From an uncultured Actinomycetes bacterium (GTDB lineage: Bacteria; Actinomycetota; Acidimicrobiia; Acidimicrobiales; RAAP-2): 9,102 nucleotides of DNA. The stretch is from assembly GCA_903854175.1 (NCBI GenBank), contig CAINVQ010000107.1:1-9102 (forward strand), given 5' to 3'. The notes beneath the pieces are model-generated. The model saw only the letters and a list, made by a program, of their open reading frames with translations. It made no database searches and was not told the origin of the DNA. The translations under genes were made by a program, and so were the position numbers. Shown piece after piece: positions 1 through 5,925 of the stretch; position 1 is the first letter of the stretch; each line of letters begins with the position of its first letter.

Positions 1-68
1 GAATGCACCGGTCTTGAAAACCGACGTGGGGCGACTCACCGTGGGTTCAAATCCCACTCCCTCCGCCA
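1..68 (+). tRNA. tRNA-Ser (anticodon UGA), 5' part outside window
   Basis: Only the part from about the D-arm onward is present. The anticodon loop CTTGAAA lies at 13-19 with anticodon TGA at 15-17, which reads UCN serine codons. A long class II variable arm, typical of serine tRNAs, folds at 26-39 (GTGGG, GCGA loop, CTCAC, with one G-U pair). The T arm at 41-57 is GTGGG-TTCAAAT-CCCAC. The 3' acceptor strand TCCCTCC (58-64) is followed by discriminator G65 and an encoded CCA at 66-68. The anticodon stem has four clear pairs plus a C8/A24 opposition at its outer end. A terminator follows directly. In many actinobacteria serS lies close to pheA, so a serine tRNA here fits that neighbourhood; this is background knowledge, not visible in the window. 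Confidence 0.95.
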
Positions 69-71
69 TAG

Positions 72-108
72 AAACGACCACCGGCTTTTGCTGGTGGTCG
101 TTTTCTTT
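72..108 (+). terminator. Intrinsic terminator after tRNA-Ser
   Basis: A near-perfect inverted repeat pairs 72-85 with 90-103 around a TTTT loop, with one G-U pair in RNA. It is followed by the T-rich tail TTTTCTTTT, so it should end the tRNA transcript. On the opposite strand the same hairpin lies just after the pheA stop codon (TAA, 108-110) and is followed by TTTCT. It may therefore also terminate pheA, more weakly because the T run is shorter and one pair is lost. Confidence 0.9.
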
Positions 109-1013
109 TAGTGGCGAACGCGTGCCTTAAGACTGCTGATCCAGTCCGAAGCAGACTTACGAGCTTCACCAACTTCTTCTCGACGAGACTTCGCAGTATC
201 GCCAGTAACTGGGTACGAACCAAGGAACTTCACAGGAGCTAAGTGTGCCTGAAGATCAGTAAGCAAATCACTCACAACATCATCGGCAACATGTCCTTCG
301 AATTCCATAACAAAGCAGTAGTCGCCAAGAGCTTGCTTGGTCGGACGGCTCTCCAGCTTGGTGAGGTTGATGTCACGTGCGGCGAATCTACCGAGAATCG
401 CGTACAGCGATCCAGGACGGTCTGCATCTTGGAAGCAAACAATCGATGTTCGGTCGTGACCTGTTGGAGAGGTAATTGCATCACGTCCAACGAGCACAAA
501 GCGTGTCACGTTGCCGGGGTGGTCTTCAATGTTTGTCGCGAGCGAATTAAGTCCGAATAGTTTCCCAGCCATTGCAGAACCTACGGCAGCAATTGGCTCA
601 CTTGACGCAGCGACTTCGCTTGCGGCCTGTGACGTAGACATTGTTTGCCCGGTAGTAACGCCGAGCTTGTTGAGGTACCCGCGACACTGAGCAAGTGCGT
701 GAACATAGCTAAAGACTTTTTTGACGTCACCAAGTTCAACACCGGGACGCGCCAACAAATGTAACTGGATAGGAATAACGATTTCGTGCTCAATTATGAG
801 TTCGTGGTCGAAAACAAGTCCGTCGATTGTCGCTGAAACAGTTCCTTCGATTGCATTTTCTAAAGGAACTAGTCCCTTATCAACGCTTTCGTCACTCACG
901 GCGCTTAGTAGGTCGCCAATTGAGTCATACGCAACCGCTTGGACATCATTCAGTGTGGAGACGGCCTCGTGTGAGAACGATCCCTCAGGCCCTAAGTATC
1001 CGACACGTACCAT
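108..1013 (-). CDS. pheA: Prephenate dehydratase
   Basis: This cytoplasmic enzyme converts prephenate to phenylpyruvate, the committed step of phenylalanine synthesis. The 301-residue protein has the monofunctional layout with no chorismate mutase domain. The N-terminal catalytic domain carries GPEGSFSHEA (residues 8-17), PLENAIEGTV (50-59) and the conserved Thr-Arg-Phe of NVTRF (168-172). A C-terminal ACT domain (about 186-265) carries GSLY (201-204) and ESRP (221-224), the motifs associated with feedback binding of phenylalanine. About 35 charged residues follow the ACT domain. The ATG start has no Shine-Dalgarno sequence, but a TAGAAT hexamer ends exactly 6 nt upstream, which suggests a leaderless mRNA. 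The start is also right for the family, whose conserved block begins with the VGYLGPEG strand. The gene diverges from the decarboxylase at 1103. Confidence 0.97.
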   Translation of the reverse strand: MVRVGYLGPEGSFSHEAVSTLNDVQAVAYDSIGDLLSAVSDESVDKGLVPLENAIEGTVSATIDGLVFDHELIIEHEIVIPIQLHLLARPGVELGDVKKVFSYVHALAQCRGYLNKLGVTTGQTMSTSQAASEVAASSEPIAAVGSAMAGKLFGLNSLATNIEDHPGNVTRFVLVGRDAITSPTGHDRTSIVCFQDADRPGSLYAILGRFAARDINLTKLESRPTKQALGDYCFVMEFEGHVADDVVSDLLTDLQAHLAPVKFLGSYPVTGDTAKSRREEVGEARKSASDWISSLKARVRH

Positions 1014-1025
1014 TCGCTAATTCTA
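1014..1025 (-). promoter_or_regulatory. Candidate -10 element of a leaderless pheA promoter
   Basis: On the minus strand, TAGAAT (1020-1025) is followed by six bases (TAGCGA) and then the pheA ATG. A -10 box at this distance puts the transcription start at or next to the A of the start codon. No ribosome binding site is visible upstream. No convincing -35 box was found at 16-18 bp spacing, so the call rests on the -10 match, the spacing and the missing Shine-Dalgarno. Confidence 0.5.
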
Positions 1026-1070
1026 GGCGACAGGGTCCATTCCCTAAGTGGCCAGAGCAGAATGAGTGCG

Positions 1071-1094
1071 TACGATGGCATTAGAGACGAAAGG
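1071..1094 (+). promoter_or_regulatory. Candidate -10 box (TACGAT) and RBS of the PLP decarboxylase
   Basis: TACGAT at 1071-1076 resembles a TANNNT -10 box and would start transcription near 1083. The short leader carries the purine-rich GAAAGG (1089-1094), 8 nt before the ATG at 1103, as a plausible Shine-Dalgarno. No good -35 box is visible. The same TACGAT hexamer precedes two other genes in this window. Confidence 0.4.
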
Positions 1095-1102
1095 CATCAC
1101 TT

Positions 1103-2470
1103 ATGGGCCATCAAATGTTTACGTACGACGAAAAAATCTCTGAGGCAATATTTACGTATTGCCGAGAACGACTTGCAATGGATCCAGTTCCACTGGACTA
1201 CGGGAGTCTTGACCCTTCACCACTTCCAAGTCTCGATGGACTCATTAGCCCAGAGGGTAATAATCCAGAAGAGATACTCAATCTTTTTACTAAGCAACTA
1301 GCTGAGGCTGTAGTTTCTGCTGACTCTCCTGGATTCTTAGCGTTCATCCCCAACGCCCCTACGAAAAACTCCCTTCTTTTTGACATGGTTGTTGCTTGCT
1401 CTGGACTTAATGGAACTAGCTGGCTTGAATCTGCTGGAGCAGTGCTCGCAGAAAATCAGGCGCTCGAGTTTTTGTCTCATCGAGCGGGACTACCGCAAGG
1501 ATCTGGCGGTGCATTTGTTTCTGGTGGGTCAATGGGCAATCTCTCAGGACTGACTGTTGGACGAGACGTAGGAAGAACTCGCCGTCCGAACATTGCACCC
1601 CACGAACTTCGTTTTGCAATCTCATCAGATGCACATTCGAGCATAGGAAAAGCACTTCACGTTATTGGTATTGAACCACTTCTTGTGCCTACTAATAATC
1701 ACATGTTCACTCGTGAGCATTTAGAAGTAGCCCTGGCGAATGATCCCCACCCAGAAACAGTGATTGGTGTAGTCGCAACGTCTGGAACAACCAACGCAGG
1801 AATTATTGATGACCTGGAGGGTCTAGGGAGTTACGCACGTGAGCACAGTCTCTGGTTTCACGTTGATGGAGCGTATGGTGGCGCCGCAATAATGTCTGAA
1901 TCGTACAAGGAACAGCTCAGTGGGATTCGTCACGCAGACAGCTTTGTAGTTGATCCACACAAATGGCTTTTTGCACCTCTCGACTGCGCGGCACTTATCT
2001 ACCGTGATCCAACAACGGCGAGAAAAATAATTGCTCAGCAGGCGGGCTACCTCGACGTGCTCCACGCCGATGATGAGCATTACGAATGGAACCCGTCGGA
2101 CTTCGCGTTTCATCTTTCACGACGCCCCAGAGGACTCCCTTTTTGGTATTCACTAGTTACGAATGGAATTACTGCTTACGAAACTGCCGTCCAAGCAGCT
2201 ATCGATCTTGCAAAATCAGCAGAAAAGATGATCAATGAAATGGACCACGTGGAAATGATCCGGCCAGCAAGTCTTTCTATTGTTCTCTACCGAAGAAAGG
2301 GCTGGGGTGAAAAGCAGTACCTCGAATGGAGTCAACAATTGCTTCGTGATCAAATTGCCTTTGTAACACCATCGAAATGGGAGGGCGAATCTGTCGCAAG
2401 GTTTGCTTTCTTGCACCCAGATACTTCTGAAGAACTCGTTCGCAGCATCCTCGAGTCAATGCGTGATTAA
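1103..2470 (+). CDS. Group II PLP-dependent decarboxylase (aromatic-amino-acid decarboxylase type)
   Basis: A 455-residue fold-type I PLP enzyme predicted to decarboxylate an amino acid in the cytoplasm. The cofactor site is complete: the phosphate-binding turn SGGSMGN (140-146), His178 in SSDAHSS (stacks on the PLP ring in this family), GTTNAG (228-233), the Asp255 strand HVDGAYGG (253-260) and the Schiff-base lysine Lys287 in DPHKW. The N-terminal PLDYG and the GFLAFIPNAPT block (77-86) resemble the aromatic-L-amino-acid decarboxylase branch and its actinobacterial relatives. Substrate cannot be read from the sequence; aromatic amino acids, glutamate, aspartate or a phenylacetaldehyde-synthase-like activity all remain possible. 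A second in-frame ATG lies at 1115, but the first has the better upstream GAAAGG. It is divergent from pheA, which may hint at an aromatic substrate (weak). Its stop overlaps the stop of the convergent ureohydrolase by 4 bp. Confidence 0.9.
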   Translation: MGHQMFTYDEKISEAIFTYCRERLAMDPVPLDYGSLDPSPLPSLDGLISPEGNNPEEILNLFTKQLAEAVVSADSPGFLAFIPNAPTKNSLLFDMVVACSGLNGTSWLESAGAVLAENQALEFLSHRAGLPQGSGGAFVSGGSMGNLSGLTVGRDVGRTRRPNIAPHELRFAISSDAHSSIGKALHVIGIEPLLVPTNNHMFTREHLEVALANDPHPETVIGVVATSGTTNAGIIDDLEGLGSYAREHSLWFHVDGAYGGAAIMSESYKEQLSGIRHADSFVVDPHKWLFAPLDCAALIYRDPTTARKIIAQQAGYLDVLHADDEHYEWNPSDFAFHLSRRPRGLPFWYSLVTNGITAYETAVQAAIDLAKSAEKMINEMDHVEMIRPASLSIVLYRRKGWGEKQYLEWSQQLLRDQIAFVTPSKWEGESVARFAFLHPDTSEELVRSILESMRD

Positions 2471-3477
2471 CGGCCCTTTAAGAGCGGGTCATTCGGGTTG
2501 CGAGTAACTTCACCGCGAAGCTTCTTCTGGCGCCACGCAATTCCACCGAGTGCTTCTAGGACAACACGGTTCCCTAGATACGCAGTTATTTCTGCATGGT
2601 CATACGGTGGTGAAACTTCAACAACGTCCATCCCGCACACGGGTACTTCCATGGCAATACGTCGCACGGCGTCAAGTAGTTGACGGCTTGAGAGTCCACC
2701 TGGCTCAGGAGTCCCAGTCCCTGGTGCTGAGCCAGGGTCAACTACGTCGACATCAACCGACAAAAACACTGCATCACAGTCATTCATGGCGAGCGCGAGC
2801 GCTTCAGTAAGCACATCATCAAGACCTCGAGAAACAATTTCACTCATTTCAAATGAGCGCATCCCTTGGTCCGCCATCCAAGCAAGTGTTTCTTCATCTG
2901 GCCAGTAACCACGAAGCCCAATTTGCAAGAAGCGGTCTCCACGACACGCACCTGATTCAATGAGCCTGCGCATAGGTGTGCCGTGACCATGGAGCGAGCC
3001 CATCTGAGTGTCACCAGTATCGGCATGGGCATCGAAGTGAATTACTGAAACTCTTCCCCATCCAATATGGTGGGCAACTCCAGTTACATCAGGAAGAGCA
3101 ATCGTGTGGTCGCCGCCCAAGATGACCGGGATCACTCCCGCAAGTGCAACCTGCTTCACTCGTTGCTCGAGTCGCTCTAATGAGAGTTCCGTATCGCCAG
3201 AAGGCATCTCCACATCACCGAGGTCAACAACTCCTAGGTCAGTGAGCGGGTCAACACCAAGTGGAAGACTTGGGCGCATTCCATCGTGAGGTAGGTAATC
3301 AGTTATTCGAATTGCCTGTGGACCAAACCGAGTACCCGGGCGGTGAGAGGTTCCTCCATCGAAAGGTGCACCAATAATTACTGCCTTAGAGCTGTCCCAT
3401 TCAGCTGCTGCGTCAGGATCAGCCGCAGGAACACCCAGGAACGTGGCGTCTGGTCCATAAAGGTTTCCTATGCGCAT
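2467..3477 (-). CDS. speB: Agmatinase-family ureohydrolase
   Basis: A 336-residue member of the arginase/agmatinase family, which hydrolyses guanidino compounds to urea and an amine using a binuclear metal centre. The metal ligands are all present: His124 in GGDHT, the DAHAD motif (Asp149, His151, Asp153), and Asp242 and Asp244 in SVDVDVVDP. The SAPGTGTPEPGG segment (250-261) and Glu287 in VVEVSPPYD are typical of agmatinase-type rather than arginase-type enzymes. Agmatinase (agmatine to putrescine) is the default call; guanidinobutyrase, guanidinopropionase, proclavaminate-type or guanidine hydrolase activities share these motifs and cannot be excluded, so the symbol is tentative. The ATG is preceded by GAGGAG four bases upstream, the clearest Shine-Dalgarno in this part of the window. 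It converges on the decarboxylase and diverges from the SRPBCC gene. Confidence 0.88.
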   Translation of the reverse strand: MRIGNLYGPDATFLGVPAADPDAAAEWDSSKAVIIGAPFDGGTSHRPGTRFGPQAIRITDYLPHDGMRPSLPLGVDPLTDLGVVDLGDVEMPSGDTELSLERLEQRVKQVALAGVIPVILGGDHTIALPDVTGVAHHIGWGRVSVIHFDAHADTGDTQMGSLHGHGTPMRRLIESGACRGDRFLQIGLRGYWPDEETLAWMADQGMRSFEMSEIVSRGLDDVLTEALALAMNDCDAVFLSVDVDVVDPGSAPGTGTPEPGGLSSRQLLDAVRRIAMEVPVCGMDVVEVSPPYDHAEITAYLGNRVVLEALGGIAWRQKKLRGEVTRNPNDPLLKGR

Positions 3478-3481
3478 GATG

Positions 3482-3487
3482 CTCCTC
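3482..3487 (-). promoter_or_regulatory. Shine-Dalgarno of the ureohydrolase gene
   Basis: GAGGAG on the minus strand sits four bases before the ATG at 3475-3477 and fixes that start. A possible -10 box, TATGTT (3508-3513, minus), lies upstream and would give a leadered mRNA, in contrast to the apparently leaderless neighbour starting at 3559. Confidence 0.7.
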
Positions 3488-3546
3488 GTGACTAATGGCT
3501 TTATCTAAACATACCTAATTCTGAGCGAATAATTGCAATGAAGCCC

Positions 3547-3558
3547 TACGATGTGTGT
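3547..3558 (+). promoter_or_regulatory. Candidate -10 element of a leaderless promoter for the SRPBCC gene
   Basis: TACGAT (3547-3552) is followed by exactly six bases (GTGTGT) and then an in-frame ATG at 3559. The spacing is the same as for TAGAAT and the pheA start. There is no Shine-Dalgarno before this ATG, nor before the alternative upstream ATG at 3538. No strong -35 hexamer is visible. Confidence 0.5.
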
Positions 3559-3990
3559 ATGTCTAAGAAAAACTTCATTTCCACCTCACGAGTAATTGCA
3601 GCACCAGCTTCAAAGATTTTTGATTTGTTAGCTGATCCCAATCAGCACTCAAAACTTGACGGCTTAGGTTCAGTCGTGGGAGTAGCGAAGGGACCAGATC
3701 GATTATTTCTTGGTGCAAAGTTCAAGATGAAAATGAATCGCAAGGCGAAATACACCACTTCGAATGTTGTTTCATCCTTTGAAGAAAACAAGTGCATTGC
3801 ATGGCATCACTTCTCACAATTCATCTGGCGCTATGACTTGGAAGAAGTATCGGGTGGCACCAAGGTCACCGAATCATTTGATTTCACAAAGCCTTGGGGT
3901 TTCTTTATTCCACTCATTGGTTGGGACACTGCAGACCTGAGGGGTATGGAAAAAACGTTAGAAATTCTCGAAAAAGTTGTTACGGCGTAA
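3559..3990 (+). CDS. SRPBCC (START-like / polyketide cyclase-type) small protein
   Basis: A 143-residue soluble protein with the pattern of the SRPBCC helix-grip fold. It opens with a beta strand (FISTSRVIAAPASKIFDLLAD), then has the usual helix before a Pro-rich turn (DPNQHSKLDG). A central sheet follows, with SFEENKCIAWHH and WRYDLEEV, then the Gly-Gly-Thr turn and VTESFDF strand. A long C-terminal helix (LRGMEKTLEILEKVV) closes the cavity. Members bind hydrophobic ligands, but no ligand or catalytic residue can be named. I start the gene at the ATG at 3559 rather than the in-frame ATG at 3538. The extra seven residues (MKPYDVC) do not belong to the fold, and a TACGAT -10-like box lies inside them, six bases before 3559. 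The 3' end overlaps the convergent DUF3048 gene by 11 bp. Confidence 0.82.
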   Translation: MSKKNFISTSRVIAAPASKIFDLLADPNQHSKLDGLGSVVGVAKGPDRLFLGAKFKMKMNRKAKYTTSNVVSSFEENKCIAWHHFSQFIWRYDLEEVSGGTKVTESFDFTKPWGFFIPLIGWDTADLRGMEKTLEILEKVVTA

Positions 3991-3995
3991 CAGTT
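3971..3995 (-). terminator. Possible weak terminator / palindrome at the convergent gene ends
   Basis: The inverted repeat TGTTAC-GGC-GTAACA (3978-3983 / 3987-3992) covers the overlapping ends of the SRPBCC and DUF3048 genes. On the minus strand it is followed after two bases by TTTTT (3975-3971), so it could end the five-gene operon. With six base pairs and a three-base loop it is weak. On the plus strand two G-U pairs lengthen the stem, but the following T run is short. Confidence 0.35.
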
Positions 3996-4975
3996 ACTTT
4001 GCCGCCAGTATTAAGTAGCTCGACCCACGACTGACCTGGTGCCATCTCTATAGTTTTGCCCGAAAGCGTTTTGTAAATAATAGGGTCAGACATTACTGAA
4101 CCTCTCGACCAGGTTCCCTGGATAACTTTTCCTGCCGTGAATACTTGAACAGTTCCAGATCCCTGAAGATCGCCATAGGAATTCATTGTGCCAATTCCAT
4201 TTATATAGTTCACAAACATGACAATCACGTTTTTAGGTGATTCGCGTTCACCTGTCCCAGTTATGTCTGCATTTCCAAATATTGATCTATCCCAAGATTT
4301 AGTTGATGGATTCCAATTCCAGGTAACTGGGTAAATGCTTGGGAAGCCCACCGTAAAAGACGCGACACTCGCCCCCTTCACTTTTTTCCCAATTGAGCGG
4401 TAGCTAAATAATGGTTGAGGGGGTGTTGGATTTCCACCGAATGCAAATAATGACTCTCCAATTGCATAGAGGTTGTGAGGAGCTTGGCGTTTTGGATCTC
4501 TGTACATTGCAGTTCCAGCGCTTGTTTGATTGATGAGTTTTACTGGTGCAGTCATAATGCTGTTAATTGCATATTGAGCACCACCAGAGAACGCAAAGAT
4601 CCCTCCAATTGGATACACAATCTGAGTATCAGTGGGTCGTACCGACCGGACTGGACCTATTTGAGTTGGAGCAGAAGAATTAAAAACAGCTGCGAGACGC
4701 GTGATCCCACCATTAACTATTTCTTCATAGACATCATCAGCTTTGGTAACGCCCCACTGTGGCATTGCATCAGGTGTATTTTCAATTTTTACTGTGAGAG
4801 CAGAACGAGTAAGAGATAAGCCGCTGGGGTCTGGTAGCCCAGTGAGAGGCGCGATTGACGGTGCTACAGAAGTTGTAGTTGGAGAAGAATTCTGCGTTGA
4901 ATGAATCTTTGGCCAAAGACTTATTCCAGCAATGATGACAAGGGCAAGGACTATTAACGTAAGGAGTTTGCGCAC
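3980..4975 (-). CDS. DUF3048 (YerB-like) membrane-anchored exported protein
   Basis: A 331-residue protein beginning MRKLL and a single hydrophobic segment (about residues 4-20) that should act as an uncleaved anchor or signal sequence. No lipobox cysteine follows, unlike YerB-type lipoproteins. A Ser/Thr/Pro-rich linker (28-42) leads to the N-terminal DUF3048 domain, with PLTGLP (43-48), VKIENTPDAMPQWG (62-75), DDVYEEIVNGGITRLAAVF (80-98) and GPVRSVRPTD (107-116). The C-terminal part (about 245-331) matches the second DUF3048 domain, ending with SWVELLNTGGKVTV. The function is unknown; a cell-envelope role is inferred from the export signal. The start codon is GTG, 4 bp after the stop of GNAT 2, with AGG eight bases upstream. 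As the last gene of the operon it is probably co-expressed with the ClC transporter and the acetyltransferases. Confidence 0.88.
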   Translation of the reverse strand: MRKLLTLIVLALVIIAGISLWPKIHSTQNSSPTTTSVAPSIAPLTGLPDPSGLSLTRSALTVKIENTPDAMPQWGVTKADDVYEEIVNGGITRLAAVFNSSAPTQIGPVRSVRPTDTQIVYPIGGIFAFSGGAQYAINSIMTAPVKLINQTSAGTAMYRDPKRQAPHNLYAIGESLFAFGGNPTPPQPLFSYRSIGKKVKGASVASFTVGFPSIYPVTWNWNPSTKSWDRSIFGNADITGTGERESPKNVIVMFVNYINGIGTMNSYGDLQGSGTVQVFTAGKVIQGTWSRGSVMSDPIIYKTLSGKTIEMAPGQSWVELLNTGGKVTVTP

Positions 4976-4979
4976 TTTA

Positions 4980-5438
4980 TTAACCTAATAACAATTTATA
5001 GATAATGGTATGCGGCAGTTTTGTTTCTGGACTTAAGTGCTCTGATCCTTCTATCAATTGCCAGTTATGGGCACGATAAAACCCCAGCGCAGTGTCACGA
5101 CCATTTGCCCAAACCTGTTCAACGCCTAGAGACTTAAGTTCATCTTCAGCAACTTCAAGCACAATGCCACCTAGGCCTTTGCCCTGAACGTCAAAATCTG
5201 TCGCAACATAACGAAGTTGATATGTCTTTAACTCAGGATTTATTGGTGACTGTGATGGATAGAGCGAAGCACTCACAACTACACGATCATCCAAAAAACC
5301 TCCAAAATGAATAGAGGTGTCTTCAGTATCGCGAACGTAGGCAACTGATACGTCTGGGTTATCTGATCTAAGAACGCGACGGCGTAAATCATAAAGAACC
5401 TCTGGTGCCACCCGACGAACTTCAAATGTATTAGTCAA
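4980..5438 (-). CDS. GNAT-family N-acetyltransferase 2
   Basis: A 152-residue GNAT fold. The acetyl-CoA-binding motif A is at residues 73-95, with the strand YQLRYVATD followed by the pyrophosphate loop QGKGLG (85-90). Motif B follows in NGRDTALGFYRAHNW (112-126), where the Tyr of FYR is the usual general-acid position. The N-terminal part resembles the short ElaA/PhnO-like acetyltransferases; the substrate is unknown. The start codon is TTG and appears forced: the frame has a TGA only two codons upstream and no ATG or GTG near the N-terminus. The TTG lies in the last codons of GNAT 1, an 8-bp overlap, with only a weak GAAG before it. Translation is therefore probably coupled to the upstream gene. 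Confidence 0.85.
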   Translation of the reverse strand: MTNTFEVRRVAPEVLYDLRRRVLRSDNPDVSVAYVRDTEDTSIHFGGFLDDRVVVSASLYPSQSPINPELKTYQLRYVATDFDVQGKGLGGIVLEVAEDELKSLGVEQVWANGRDTALGFYRAHNWQLIEGSEHLSPETKLPHTIIYKLLLG

Positions 5439-5925
5439 GTTTCTTCACCATGGTCACAAGCTTTATAGAAGTATCTCTATCCATTGTCACAGATCCACCA
5501 TTTAAATTAAAACCAATTTTTTTATAGAAAGCCCTCGCCCGCACCATCGATTCAGTCACGTGTAAATAGAGTTCAGTCCCACCATGCTCCCTCGCCCAGC
5601 TCTCAACGATTGAAACAAGTTCACTCGCAACTCCAGTGCCGCGAGCTTTAGGACTTACAAACATGCCAAATAACCAGAAGGTGCCCGGGAACTGAGTATT
5701 CAGCCCTCCAGTCGACATACCTACAACTTCTCCATCTATCTCAGCGAGATAACAATTTCCAGAAGCCATTTCTTTCCAGCGCTCTGGTCGCCATTTTTCA
5801 CATTCCTCGAATGTAGAACCAAAAGCATCCGGAGAATCTTTCAACGCCTCAAGTCGAATTTCTCGAAGCGCAATGTAATCGCTTTCGCTACTGCGACGAA
5901 TTAAGTATCCAGGATTACTTGTCAA
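5431..5925 (-). CDS. GNAT-family N-acetyltransferase 1
   Basis: A 164-residue GNAT fold. Residues 8-40 (LIRRSSESDYIALREIRLEAL, then SPDAFGSTFEE) match the N-terminal helices of a common actinobacterial GNAT group. Motif A is at 85-105 with WLFGMFVSP and the acetyl-CoA loop RGTGVA (95-100). Motif B is VRARAFYKKIGF (128-139). The substrate is unknown. Its place directly after a PaiB-like gene recalls Bacillus paiA-paiB, where PaiA acetylates spermidine/spermine, but GNAT sequences alone do not show a polyamine substrate. The start is TTG and appears forced by a TGA two codons upstream and by the domain beginning at residue 7. It overlaps the end of the PaiB gene by 11 bp, and no clear Shine-Dalgarno precedes it. 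Confidence 0.87.
   Translation of the reverse strand: MTSNPGYLIRRSSESDYIALREIRLEALKDSPDAFGSTFEECEKWRPERWKEMASGNCYLAEIDGEVVGMSTGGLNTQFPGTFWLFGMFVSPKARGTGVASELVSIVESWAREHGGTELYLHVTESMVRARAFYKKIGFNLNGGSVTMDRDTSIKLVTMVKKLD

Noticed and set aside
1..68. tRNA gene as an integration site for a genomic island
   Set aside because: There is no integrase, no phage or plasmid gene, and no repeat of the tRNA 3' end elsewhere in the window; a housekeeping gene follows directly.
243..560. Plus-strand open frame of 105 codons opposite pheA
   Set aside because: It lies entirely within the well-supported pheA gene, has no recognisable domain and looks like an antisense shadow.
1103..2470. Calling the decarboxylase an arginine decarboxylase to complete a polyamine pathway
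   Set aside because: Its motifs fit the group II aromatic/glutamate-type family rather than the known arginine decarboxylase families, so the pathway would be guesswork.
3538..3558. ATG at 3538 as the start of the SRPBCC gene
   Set aside because: It has no RBS, adds residues outside the fold and overlaps a probable -10 box; the ATG at 3559 is preferred, though not proven.
5920..5925. Perfect TTGACA on the minus strand as a -35 box for an internal promoter
   Set aside because: At 16-18 bp downstream there is no -10-like hexamer; the sequence is explained by the Leu-Asp codons of paiB and the TTG start of the next gene.
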